Source: Natronocella acetinitrilica
GTDB taxonomy: Bacteria; Pseudomonadota; Gammaproteobacteria; Nitrococcales; Aquisalimonadaceae
DNA: 64,000 bases
Assembly: GCF_024170285.1 (NCBI RefSeq)
Contig: NZ_JALJXV010000001.1
Location: forward strand, 186,001 to 250,000
Direction of reading: 5' to 3'
In this document: positions 40,609 to 48,617 of the stretch, piece by piece
How positions within the stretch are numbered: position 1 is the stretch's first letter
How the letters are laid out: every line of letters starts with the position of its first letter
The notes under the pieces: generated by a model
Databases searched by the model: none
Told to the model about the DNA's origin: nothing
What the model saw: only the letters and a program-made list of their open reading frames with translations
Translations under genes and position numbers: made by a program

Positions 40609-42006
40609 ATGAGAATTCTCCCAGCATCGCTGTGCGCCGCCGCAATCGGCCTTGCGCTGACTGTCGCCCCGGCGCAGGCCATGCCCACCGTCCACGAGTA
40701 TGAGCTGGACAACGGCATGCGCATTCTGGTGCGGCCCGATCAGCGGGCTGATGTGGTCATCAGCCAACTCTGGTTTCCGGTGGGCTCCAGTCATGAACGT
40801 CAGAGCATGACCGGCATCTCCCACGCACTTGAGCACATGATGTTCAAGGGGACGGAGAACCGGGAAACCGGAGAATTCTCCCGCACGATTTCCCGCGAGG
40901 GTGGCCGCCTCAACGCCTTTACCGGACGTGACTACACCGCCTATCACGAGCAATTGCAGGCGGACCGGCTGGAAATCGCCCTGGAACTGGAAGCCGACCG
41001 ACTGGCCAATATCATCTTCGACGAGGAAGAGTTCGCCAACGAGTTGGAGGTGGTCCGCGAGGAGCGCCGACAGGTGGTGGATTCGAACCCTGTGCGCGTG
41101 GCGCTGGAACGTTTCCATGCCCTGGCCTGGCATACCCACCCCTATCGCAACCCCATCATTGGCTGGCCCAGCGATCTCGACGTCATGACCCTGGATGACA
41201 TCCGCGACTGGTACGAACGCTGGTATGGCGTCAACAACGCCACCCTGGTGGTGGTGGGGAATGTTGATCCGGACCAGGTCCGGGATCTGGCCGAGCGGCA
41301 CTTTGGTCCGCTGGAGCCCCGCGAGGCGCCGGAGGTGCGCGAGTTGCAGGAGGTGGAGCCGCTGGGCGAACGCCGCGCGGTGGTCCGTCAACCCCGGGCC
41401 ACCCCCTACATGGTCATGGGATGGCCGGTGCCGTCACTGTCCACCGCCGAGGATGAATCGGAAAGCTATGCCCTGAGCCTGCTGTCGCGGATTCTCGATG
41501 GCGGTCGCAGCGCCAGGTTTGCGGAGAATGTCATCCGCGGCACTGACATCGCCGCCAGTGCCGGCTCCTCCTACAACGCCATCACCCGGCTCGACACCAT
41601 GTTCTACGTGGACGGCCGGCCGACACCGGACAGCGACCTGGATCAGCTTGAGGAGACCCTGCGCGCTGAAGTGCAACGCGTGATCGACGAGGGCGTGACC
41701 AGCGCCGAGCTCGACCGGGCAAGAATCCAGGCCCGGGCGGACTACCTGTACCGGCTGGACTCGCTGTTCGCCCAGGGTATGGAGATCGGAACGCTGGAGA
41801 CCACGGGCATCGGCTGGCGAGCCATGGAGACCTTCGATGATGCGCTGGACAGTGTCGCCGTGGAGGACATCCAGGCAGTCGCGGAGCGCTACTTCCGGGA
41901 TGACCGCATCACCGTGGTTCACCTGCTCCCGGACAATGGTGCAGCGCCCTCCCGCCCTGCGGAGACACCGGACCCCGCCGCCGAACCGCAACCCCACTCT
42001 CATTGA
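40609..42006 (+). CDS. M16 family zinc metallopeptidase (active subunit)
   Basis: A 465-residue periplasmic protein with a signal peptide (about 1-24, ending PAQA) and the inverted zinc motif His72-Ala-Leu-Glu75-His76, with the third-ligand glutamate in a downstream ELEVVREERR helix. It is followed at once by a second M16 protein lacking the motif, the usual two-subunit arrangement of bacterial processing-peptidase-like enzymes. GAGGACCC lies before the ATG. It is divergent from ftsY. Confidence 0.9.
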   Translation: MRILPASLCAAAIGLALTVAPAQAMPTVHEYELDNGMRILVRPDQRADVVISQLWFPVGSSHERQSMTGISHALEHMMFKGTENRETGEFSRTISREGGRLNAFTGRDYTAYHEQLQADRLEIALELEADRLANIIFDEEEFANELEVVREERRQVVDSNPVRVALERFHALAWHTHPYRNPIIGWPSDLDVMTLDDIRDWYERWYGVNNATLVVVGNVDPDQVRDLAERHFGPLEPREAPEVRELQEVEPLGERRAVVRQPRATPYMVMGWPVPSLSTAEDESESYALSLLSRILDGGRSARFAENVIRGTDIAASAGSSYNAITRLDTMFYVDGRPTPDSDLDQLEETLRAEVQRVIDEGVTSAELDRARIQARADYLYRLDSLFAQGMEIGTLETTGIGWRAMETFDDALDSVAVEDIQAVAERYFRDDRITVVHLLPDNGAAPSRPAETPDPAAEPQPHSH

Positions 42007-42020
42007 TCGAGGCGCCGACC

Positions 42021-43361
42021 ATGCTCAGGAACCGACTGCAAAGCCTGTTCACCAGCCTCGTGCTGATCACCGTTGCAATCCTGCCGGCGGCGGCCACGGC
42101 CGGCGGGCCGGCCATTCAGAACTGGACCACGGATCAGGGGCTTGATGTCTATTTCGTGCGCAGCGATGCACTCCCCATGGTGGACATCTCACTGACTTTC
42201 GACGCCGGTAGTGCCCGGGACGGCGATCTGCCCGGCCTGGCCAGCATGACCAGCAGCCTGCTGGCCGAGGGCGCCGGTGGCCGCGACGCTGGCGATATCG
42301 CCCGATCCTTCGAGGATCGAGGCGCACGATTCTCCAGCGGTAGCGGCCGTGACAGTGCCGATGTGAGCCTGCGCAGCCTGAACGCACCGGACACCCTCAG
42401 CCGATCCGTGGATGTGCTCGCCAAGGTGATCAGCCGACCCGACTTTCCCGAGGACGCTATCGAACGGCAGCGGCGGCGGATGATGGTCGCCCTCAACAAT
42501 GCCGAGCGTGATCCAGGGTCCATTGCCAGCCGGGCGCTCTGGTCGGCACTGTACGACGATCACCCCTACGCGAATCCGCCAGGAGGCACGGCTGAATCCC
42601 TGCAGGCCATTAATCGGGGCGCGCTGGTGGACTTTCATCGGCGCCATTACACCAGCAGCAACGCGGTACTGACCATGGTGGGCGATCTCAGCCGCGCCGA
42701 GGCCGAACAGATTGCCCTGCACCTGGCCGAGTCGCTGCCGGTCGGAGAACCACTGGAGCCCCTGCCCGACGCCCCGAGCACCCCGGAAGCCCGGACTATT
42801 CGCATTGAAGCACCGTCCAGCCAGACAGTGATCGTGAAGGGACAGATCGGCTACGCACGGGGCGACGATGACCACTTCGACCTGTTCGTGGGCAACCATA
42901 TACTCGGCGGTAGCGGCCTGGTGTCGCGTCTTGGCGTGGCAATGCGAGAGGAGCGTGGCCTGTCCTACGGTGTTTCCAGCCGCTTTCAGCCCATGGTGGC
43001 TGCCGGGCCATTCCTGGTCAGCACCCAGGTCCGCACCGATCGCACCGACGAAGCCCTGGAAGTCATTCGCGACCACCTGCGTGGAATTCGCGACGAGGGC
43101 CCCTCGGACGATGAAGTCAGCGACGCCGCCCGGAACATCACGGGCAGCTTCCCGCTTAACCTGGATAGCAACAGCAAGATCGCCGGGTATGTCTCGAGTA
43201 TCGCCTTCCACGGTCTGCCACTGGATTATCTGGAGATCTTCCCGAGACGGATCGACCAGGTAACCACCGAATCCGTCCACGCGGCCCTGCGTGACCGGCT
43301 CGACCCGGAGAACATGATCACGGTCATGGTCGGACCCGATGCAGAGGACGACGACAACTGA
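42021..43361 (+). CDS. M16 family peptidase-like protein (inactive partner subunit)
   Basis: A 446-residue exported protein with a signal peptide (about 1-28). It has the M16 fold but no HxxEH: the corresponding segment reads GLASMTSSLLAEGAG. It keeps the C-terminal glycine-rich substrate loop region (REERGLSYGVSSRF). It probably forms a heterodimer with the preceding active subunit. The ATG at 42021 follows GAGG by nine bases, 14 bp after the upstream stop. Its own stop overlaps the start of rsmD. Confidence 0.88.
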   Translation: MLRNRLQSLFTSLVLITVAILPAAATAGGPAIQNWTTDQGLDVYFVRSDALPMVDISLTFDAGSARDGDLPGLASMTSSLLAEGAGGRDAGDIARSFEDRGARFSSGSGRDSADVSLRSLNAPDTLSRSVDVLAKVISRPDFPEDAIERQRRRMMVALNNAERDPGSIASRALWSALYDDHPYANPPGGTAESLQAINRGALVDFHRRHYTSSNAVLTMVGDLSRAEAEQIALHLAESLPVGEPLEPLPDAPSTPEARTIRIEAPSSQTVIVKGQIGYARGDDDHFDLFVGNHILGGSGLVSRLGVAMREERGLSYGVSSRFQPMVAAGPFLVSTQVRTDRTDEALEVIRDHLRGIRDEGPSDDEVSDAARNITGSFPLNLDSNSKIAGYVSSIAFHGLPLDYLEIFPRRIDQVTTESVHAALRDRLDPENMITVMVGPDAEDDDN

Positions 43362-43933
43362 GCGGTCGGCGGCCACCCGGACAACTGCGCATCATCGGCG
43401 GCCGCTGGCGGGGCCGCCGCCTGCCGGTGGCTGCCCTGCCCGGTTTGCGACCCACCGGTGACCGCATCCGGGAAACGCTGTTCAATTGGCTGCAACCGCA
43501 TCTGGCCGGCAGCAGTTGCCTGGACCTATTTGCCGGTAGCGGCGCCATTGGTCTGGAGGCTGCGTCGCGGGGTGCCGGCGAGGTGATCCTGGTGGAGCAG
43601 GCAGGTGCGGGTGCCCGGGCACTGCAGGACGCGGTCAGGCGCCTGGATGCACAGGATCATGTCCAGGTGGTCAACTCCGATGCCATCGCCTATCTGCAAT
43701 TGCAGCAGCGCCACTTCGACATCATTTTTCTTGACCCCCCTTTCGACAGCCCGTTACTGGAAACGGCCCTCTCGGTCATCGCCGAACGGGATCTGCTCCG
43801 GCCCGGGGGGCTTGCCTACCTGGAGACGCCCCGGCAGGCGCAGCCACCGGAGTTGCCATCGGGCTGGGCCCTGGCCCGGGACCGCCAGGCCGGTCAGGTT
43901 CGTTTCATGCTGGCGACCAACGCCGGGGCATGA
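43358..43933 (+). CDS. rsmD: 16S rRNA (guanine966-N2)-methyltransferase
   Basis: About 191 residues. The SAM site LDLFAGSGAIGLEAASRG and catalytic FLDPPFDS (DPPF motif) are clear. The conserved N-terminal RIIGGRWRGRRLP lies upstream of the only GTG (43427), so that GTG cannot be the true start. No ATG, GTG or TTG precedes the motif in frame. The best candidate is CTG at 43358, overlapping the upstream stop (CTGA) with GAGG ten bases before it. A sequencing error that removed an ATG cannot be excluded. Confidence 0.88.
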   Translation: MSGRRPPGQLRIIGGRWRGRRLPVAALPGLRPTGDRIRETLFNWLQPHLAGSSCLDLFAGSGAIGLEAASRGAGEVILVEQAGAGARALQDAVRRLDAQDHVQVVNSDAIAYLQLQQRHFDIIFLDPPFDSPLLETALSVIAERDLLRPGGLAYLETPRQAQPPELPSGWALARDRQAGQVRFMLATNAGA

Positions 43934-43959
43934 ACACCTTTGATCCGAGTCGGGCATAG

Positions 43960-44508
<549 letters not shown>

Positions 44509-44888
44509 GGAAGCGCTGGTTGAGTCATACGCGGGCGTGCTTCAGGCCCATTCATCGACCAGGTGATCGTCGCCCTCGGGTTTTCCCCTGGGTACCGGAC
44601 GGATCGAGCGGGTCAGGCCGGCGGAGCGGCGGCGCACATCGAAGCCATGCTGTGCATAGGGCACGACTGGATGGACAGCATCCATGTCGGTGGCTGGCCG
44701 AAACGTGGCAGAAGTGAGCAGATTGAGACGAACGTCAATCATCGGTGTCTGCAAACTGTGGTTAATGGAATCCCATTCTCACCCACATGCGGGGAATTGC
44801 AACAAACCGGCCACCGAATTACTGTCGCAGCAACGATGTATGCGATGCTGCGGCGGCTGTTTCGCCAACTGACAACAAGGGACTCATG
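44509..44888. other. Intergenic region, 380 bp
   Basis: It begins with a variant of the dispersed motif (AAGGAAGCGCTGG at about 44508-44520), directly after the coaD stop. A minus-strand open frame at 44542-44754 (70 codons) has no recognisable family or ribosome binding site. The promoter of mlaC must lie here but I cannot point to it with confidence. Confidence 0.45.
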
Positions 44889-45554
44889 ATGCTCAAGACC
44901 TCAATGTTCGCCTGGATGACGCTTGCCGCCGGACTGTTGTGGGGCATGGCGGCACAGGCAACCGACCCGTCGGACCTGCGCCCGCCGGAACAGATTATCG
45001 AAGGCGTGTTCAGCGACGCGGTGGACGCCCTGGTGGAGAATCAGGACGCGATTCGCGACCGGCCCCGTGTGGCCTTCGAACTGATCGACGACATTCTTTC
45101 TCCCCACGTGCACTACCCCCTGATGGGGCAGCTGATCCTCACTTCGGAATGGCGCACGGCCTCGGAGGCACAGCGCCAGGAATTCCTTGACACGTTTCGC
45201 GAGTACATCATCCGGACCTACTCCAAACTACTGTCGGACAATGTCGATGAAGTGGTCAGAGTGGTTCAGCAATCCGGCACCATCATGGCCGTGCGGTCTG
45301 TGACGGAGCCGGATCAGCGAGGACGCGTGACGGTTCGCACGCAGTTTCTGCTCGAGAGTGGCAATGTACCCGTCCAGTATCGGATGATCGCCACCGACAA
45401 CGGTTGGCGCGTCTGGGACGTGGTCATCGAGAGCATCAGCTTCGTGACCAATTACCGCGATGAATTCGGCAGCGAAATGCGTCGCCACGGCCTTGATGGC
45501 CTGATCGAACGACTCAAGGAGCGCAACGCGCGCGCCTGGGAGAGCCAGAGCTGA
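44889..45554 (+). CDS. mlaC: MlaC-like phospholipid-binding periplasmic protein
   Basis: A 221-residue exported protein (signal peptide ending AAQA) of the MlaC/Ttg2D family, which shuttles phospholipids between outer and inner membrane. It has the family segments FELIDDILSPHVHYPLMGQLILTSEWRTAS, QEFLDTFREYIIRTYSKLL and WRVWDVVIESISFVTNYRDEF. Two adjacent ATGs exist (44886, 44889); the second has better spacing (7 nt) from AAGGGA. The mlaE/F/D genes are not adjacent, which is unusual since they normally form one operon. Confidence 0.88.
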   Translation: MLKTSMFAWMTLAAGLLWGMAAQATDPSDLRPPEQIIEGVFSDAVDALVENQDAIRDRPRVAFELIDDILSPHVHYPLMGQLILTSEWRTASEAQRQEFLDTFREYIIRTYSKLLSDNVDEVVRVVQQSGTIMAVRSVTEPDQRGRVTVRTQFLLESGNVPVQYRMIATDNGWRVWDVVIESISFVTNYRDEFGSEMRRHGLDGLIERLKERNARAWESQS

Positions 45555-45560
45555 AACCGC

Positions 45561-45574
45561 GGTCAGGGAAACAC
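45561..45574 (+). repeat. GGGAAACACTG dispersed motif
   Basis: TCAGGGAAACACTG in the 26-bp gap between mlaC and the next gene matches the GGGAARCRCTGA family. Confidence 0.4.
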
Positions 45575-45580
45575 TGCGGC

Positions 45581-46213
45581 ATGATGAGACGAATCGGCCT
45601 TTTGATGACCATCGCGGCGATCGTTGCGATGGTGTCTGGCTGCGCTACACGGCCGCCGGATAGAACCGACGACATTTGCGCCATCTTCGACCACCAGCCT
45701 CGCTGGTACGACTACGCGCTGGCCTCGGAAGAGCGCTGGGGAACATCAATCCCGGTACAGATGGCTTTCATCAACCAGGAATCCACCTTTCGCCACAATG
45801 CCCGCCCGCCGAGAACACGGCTGTTCGGGTTCATTCCCTGGCGCCGACCGTCCAGTGCCTACGGCTATGCCCAGGCGCAGGACCCGGTCTGGGGAGAGTA
45901 CATGGCAGAGGAAGGCAGCGTATTCGCCCGCCGGACGCACATGAAACACGCTACGGATTTCGTCGGCTGGTACAACCACCGCACCCACCAGCGACTCGGC
46001 ATCTCGAAACAGAACGCCGAGCATCTCTATTACGCGTATCATGAAGGCCACGCCGGATACCGGCGGGGCAATCACCGCAACAAGCCCTTTGTGCTCCGGG
46101 CCGCGCAGCGGGTGCAGAACCACGCCGACAACTACAGCCGGCAGCTTCAGGGATGCGAAGCACGCTTTCAGTGCCGCCGCTTCTGGCAGATCGGACCGTT
46201 CTGCGACGCCTGA
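45581..46213 (+). CDS. Lytic transglycosylase-like lipoprotein
   Basis: A 210-residue protein with a lipobox (VSGC, Cys21). Its SLT-like domain shows the putative catalytic Glu67 in MAFINQESTFRHNA, then the AYGYAQAQDPVWGEY and YYAYHEGHAGYRRG segments seen in small lipoproteins annotated as transglycosylase SLT domain proteins. It probably cleaves or binds peptidoglycan at the outer membrane (inference). It lies 26 bp after mlaC and so may be co-transcribed. On the minus strand its downstream side is occupied by a terminator of an opposing transcript. Confidence 0.82.
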   Translation: MMRRIGLLMTIAAIVAMVSGCATRPPDRTDDICAIFDHQPRWYDYALASEERWGTSIPVQMAFINQESTFRHNARPPRTRLFGFIPWRRPSSAYGYAQAQDPVWGEYMAEEGSVFARRTHMKHATDFVGWYNHRTHQRLGISKQNAEHLYYAYHEGHAGYRRGNHRNKPFVLRAAQRVQNHADNYSRQLQGCEARFQCRRFWQIGPFCDA

Positions 46214-46225
46214 CAGAATGCAGCC

Positions 46226-46252
46226 AAAAAAAACCCCCGGCATTGCCGGGGG
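46226..46252 (-). terminator. Intrinsic terminator on the minus strand
   Basis: Reading on the minus strand, an 8-bp stem (GCCCCCGG... read as CCCCCGGC/GCCGGGGG, 46234-46252 on the plus strand) with a 3-nt loop is followed by eight T residues (46233-46226). No protein gene ends just upstream of it on this strand, so it most likely ends the RNA proposed below. Confidence 0.85.
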
Positions 46253-46386
46253 CAAGATTTACGCGCCAGGGTGGGCAGACGCGTTTGCTGGAGAGTGCCG
46301 AACAGCTTGGTCGGGGGGGATGACCGCACCGACGGCGCCTCTCGTGGCTCTTGCGAGACGAACTTTCGCCCGAATCGCGAGGAGCT
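46226..46386 (-). ncRNA. Candidate small RNA, about 160 nt, sigma-54 dependent
   Basis: The transcript would start about 12 bp past the -12 element (A at 46386) and end in the T-tract at 46226. The region has no plausible open reading frame and is rich in short self-complementary segments, for example TCTCG...CGAGA, CGAA/TTCG and TCGC/GCGA around 46335-46382. Sequence and size do not match tmRNA, RNase P RNA, 6S or 4.5S RNA as I know them. This is a prediction from promoter plus terminator plus structure. Confidence 0.55.
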
Positions 46387-46396
46387 ATGGGCCCTC

Positions 46397-46412
46397 TGCA
46401 CAACCTGTGCCA
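46397..46412 (-). promoter_or_regulatory. Sigma-54 (RpoN) promoter
   Basis: The minus strand reads TGGCACAGGTTGTGCA. The -24 GG and -12 GC are 12 bp apart as required, and TGGCAC plus TGCA match the consensus TGGCACR-N4-TTGCW at all but one conserved position. It faces away from ycgR toward the terminator at 46226. Confidence 0.7.
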
Positions 46413-46705
46413 GTACCACCTAGCTCCAACACAACTGCAGTCTAGGACAACCGTTCCAAAAATGAAACACCCTGGCTGTTTCCAAGCGGCGACAGAACCG
46501 GCTTTTTCTGACTATTTTTATTTTTAAATCAGTATTTTAATGTCAAAAAAAACCAGCAAAAAATGTGTATCAGAAACCAACTTTGAACGGTATCAGCAAA
46601 GGAACACTCCCAGAAAAATCCCGCGACCAGAGCCTCCGTACGCCCGCCGTCCGGGCCATTCCCGGGCACGCAGAGCGGCACAACGTCAATTATGCCGACA
46701 GCTCG
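46413..46705 (-). other. AT-rich upstream region of the candidate RNA
   Basis: This 293-bp stretch is much more AT-rich than its surroundings around 46505-46570. On the minus strand it contains TTGACA (about 46545-46540) with AAAAAT 15 bp downstream, a possible sigma-70 promoter, and runs of A and T that could bind IHF. No gene is seen. Confidence 0.45.
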
Positions 46706-47479
46706 TCAGTCGGAATCGGGTCGGGTGTCACGCTGAATCAACTGCAATTGATGCAGATAGCGCTGGATGATGTTGGCGTGCCGATTAGCGAGACGCACAA
46801 AGGCCATTCCAAGGCGTCGGCCTATCCGGCCGTCCCGCTGCATGTGACGGGAAATGTTCCGCACCTCGAGTTCAAGCCGCATCTCTTCCGCGCCAGGCAA
46901 CAGCAGTATGGCGTCGTCCATACGATCCCGCGCCGCGAGTTTCAATGTCATGTCGAGATCCACCAGGCCGACACCGCCGATACTGAGATCGACGGCCCGG
47001 AACTCATGCAAGGCGCCTAGATCAGCGGGATCAGGAACACGACAGATTACCGGATTGGTGACCGGCGTCGGCACCCGGAAATACTCCCGCCGCTGCAAAC
47101 GGTAGAGGGAATCCGGTAGGGGGGTGCGGAACGCCGGTCCATCCTCGCGATCGATGACTTCCAGCGGTCCACAGGCAAATTTCACGCTGACACTCTGATG
47201 CTTGGCCACACAGACGATTCGATTCGCCCGCAAGGCAGCCTGATTGATTGCCGCATCGGGCCCCATGTCGAGTATCAGCGACTGGCTCTCCGCATCCACG
47301 CCAAGAACTGCGGTCATCAGGTGGCGGCGTCCGCTATCGAAATAGCCGGTAATGATCTCCGGACGCCGCGCCAGTTGCAGTAATACGGCAGCGATCTCGG
47401 TGGGCTTGCGGAGCAGAAAACGCTCCTGATCCCGGTCAACCCGGGATGCGCCGCCGCTTTGCCCGTCACTTTCCGCCAT
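46706..47479 (-). CDS. YcgR-like flagellar brake / PilZ domain protein
   Basis: A 257-residue protein. The N-terminal YcgR domain (about 20-115) precedes a PilZ domain with the c-di-GMP motifs Arg131-xxx-Arg135 (REYFR) and Asp164-x-Ser166-x-x-Gly169 (DLSIGG). Such proteins slow the flagellar motor, or control other surface processes, when c-di-GMP is bound. The ATG at 47479 (MAESDGQ), with GAGAG upstream, is preferred over 47533. No flagellar genes are adjacent. Confidence 0.87.
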   Translation of the reverse strand: MAESDGQSGGASRVDRDQERFLLRKPTEIAAVLLQLARRPEIITGYFDSGRRHLMTAVLGVDAESQSLILDMGPDAAINQAALRANRIVCVAKHQSVSVKFACGPLEVIDREDGPAFRTPLPDSLYRLQRREYFRVPTPVTNPVICRVPDPADLGALHEFRAVDLSIGGVGLVDLDMTLKLAARDRMDDAILLLPGAEEMRLELEVRNISRHMQRDGRIGRRLGMAFVRLANRHANIIQRYLHQLQLIQRDTRPDSD

Positions 47480-47577
47480 GTGCACTCTCGAAACCGGGGC
47501 AGTCCGAAACCCGTTGCAGTTGGCAGCGGGCAACGTCCAGCACGGGTCATGCCCATCAACCTGATCTGGCCACCTTT

Positions 47578-47631
47578 CTAGGGAAGCGCTGAAGTATTCA
47601 CACCGGCGTGAATACTTCAGCGCTTCCCTAG
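47578..47631. repeat. Perfect 54-bp palindrome of the GGGAAGCGCTGA family
   Basis: Arms 47578-47601 and 47608-47631 are exact reverse complements over 24 bp around a 6-bp centre, ACCGGC. Each arm begins CTAGGGAAGCGCTGAAG. One arm of 21 bp is repeated exactly at 6108-6128, and the outer 12-14 bases recur with changes at 14772, 15823, 44508 and 45561. It lies between ycgR and the divergently read Yip1-like gene end. There is no T-tract, so a MITE-like or REP-like element is likelier than a terminator. Confidence 0.9.
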
Positions 47632-47679
47632 TGGCTCTTGGTGGCCATCTTCAAGGAAGTGCCGAATTTTTACCAGATT

Positions 47680-48264
47680 TCAGATCAGCCAGAGGCGCCC
47701 CATCCGCACGGCGGGCGCAGCGCCCGGAATCAAGTCCCGCAACTGCCAGCCCACGGCGACAGCCACCAGCAGTGCTGCCAGCAGACTGACAAAGCAATGA
47801 GACAATCGCCCCGACGGAATGCCGAGCACATCCCCGAGTCCTCGGTAAAGCATCCACAGACTCCAGACCAGCAGCGGAAGACCGAGCCATTGCAGCCCCG
47901 GGATGGGCCAGAGCAACTTGGCGACGCCAGCGGGTAGCGCCGCCGCAGCGACTGCCGCGACGGCGGCATCCACATCAATGCGGCCGTCAAACGCCTCACC
48001 GAGCAGACCAGCGACACAACCCACACCCACGGCGTAACTGCTGATGACAGCCCAACTGTAGACACCGTAAGCGGGCAAGGTCGGCACACCCTCGCTGGGC
48101 AGGTCCGGCGCAAACACCGTGAGGCCAAGGACTTGCCCAGCCGTGCAGACCGCGAACCAGGGCAGCAGGACGATTGCCGCCGTCACCGTCCAGGAAGGTG
48201 CCTCGGTTCGTACACGCCTGAAGTACGCCGTGGGGCGAAGCAGGGCGGCGAAGGGCAAAAGCAT
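47680..48264 (-). CDS. Yip1-domain-like integral membrane protein
   Basis: A 194-residue protein with about five hydrophobic segments (WTVTAAIVLLPWFAVCTAG, YSWAVISSYAVGVGCVAGLLGEAF, VAAVAAAALPAGVA, LPLLVWSLWMLYRGLGDVLG, VSLLAALLVAVAVG) in the order of bacterial Yip1-domain proteins. The GLGDVLGIP-like turn is typical. The function is unknown. The ATG at 48264 is preferred over the long upstream frame. It is divergent from the zinc operon, 213 bp apart, and may share control from the Zur-like box. Confidence 0.72.
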   Translation of the reverse strand: MLLPFAALLRPTAYFRRVRTEAPSWTVTAAIVLLPWFAVCTAGQVLGLTVFAPDLPSEGVPTLPAYGVYSWAVISSYAVGVGCVAGLLGEAFDGRIDVDAAVAAVAAAALPAGVAKLLWPIPGLQWLGLPLLVWSLWMLYRGLGDVLGIPSGRLSHCFVSLLAALLVAVAVGWQLRDLIPGAAPAVRMGRLWLI

Positions 48265-48402
48265 GGTCTGTCCCGAATCCAATGTGTGGCGTGGGCAAGA
48301 GTGTACCGTTCTACGGCACCACATGGTGTCGAAACCGCTGGTGTGTGGATCACTGAAGGGAACAGGGGCATTGGAAGCACCCCTGGTCCTTGCCCGCTTC
48401 GT

Positions 48403-48417
48403 TGTTACGTTATAACA
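48403..48417. promoter_or_regulatory. Zur-like operator
   Basis: TGTTA-CGTTA-TAACA matches the TGTTA-N5-TAACA core of gammaproteobacterial Zur boxes (TGTTATANNATAACA) with both 5-bp arms exact. It is 60 bp upstream of the small ORF and about 200 bp upstream of znuC. Zinc-loaded Zur would repress the operon. Confidence 0.72.
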
Positions 48418-48477
48418 TCTGTCGCCTTGAATACCGGTTGTCTTCACAGTCTCTTGGCACAGTGGTGAATGGGTGTA

Positions 48478-48603
48478 ATGCCTGGACAAAGCCCCATACG
48501 TGACTCCTTCAGCCTGCTCCGCACCGGAGCCGGGTCTCGCCTGGCTGTGGCGCTGGTGGTGATCGCCCTGCTCTGGCTGGGCGTCTACTGGGCCATGGGC
48601 TGA
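48478..48603 (+). CDS. 41-residue single-pass membrane peptide gene leading the zinc operon
   Basis: The product is MPGQSPIRDSFSLLRTGAG followed by one membrane helix (about residues 22-39: LAVALVVIALLWLGVYWA). It ends 14 bp before znuC, inside the Zur-controlled transcript. Codon use is GC-rich like its neighbours. The ribosome binding site is weak (GGGTG). No family is recognised. Position and hydrophobicity suggest a small accessory of the ABC transporter, which is inference. Confidence 0.55.
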   Translation: MPGQSPIRDSFSLLRTGAGSRLAVALVVIALLWLGVYWAMG

Positions 48604-48617
48604 CAGGAGCACTTGCC

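Noticed and set aside
40486-41391. N-terminal extension of ftsY by about 300 codons
   Set aside because: The extension is antisense to the M16 peptidase gene; FtsY starts normally at MLGFRKR (40485).
44542-44754. 70-codon minus-strand frame in the coaD-mlaC gap
   Set aside because: No ribosome binding site, no family resemblance, and the gap is otherwise non-coding; kept as unexplained sequence.
47578-47631. 54-bp palindrome as an intrinsic terminator
   Set aside because: Neither side has a T-tract, and one arm occurs alone at 6108-6128, which fits a dispersed repeat better.
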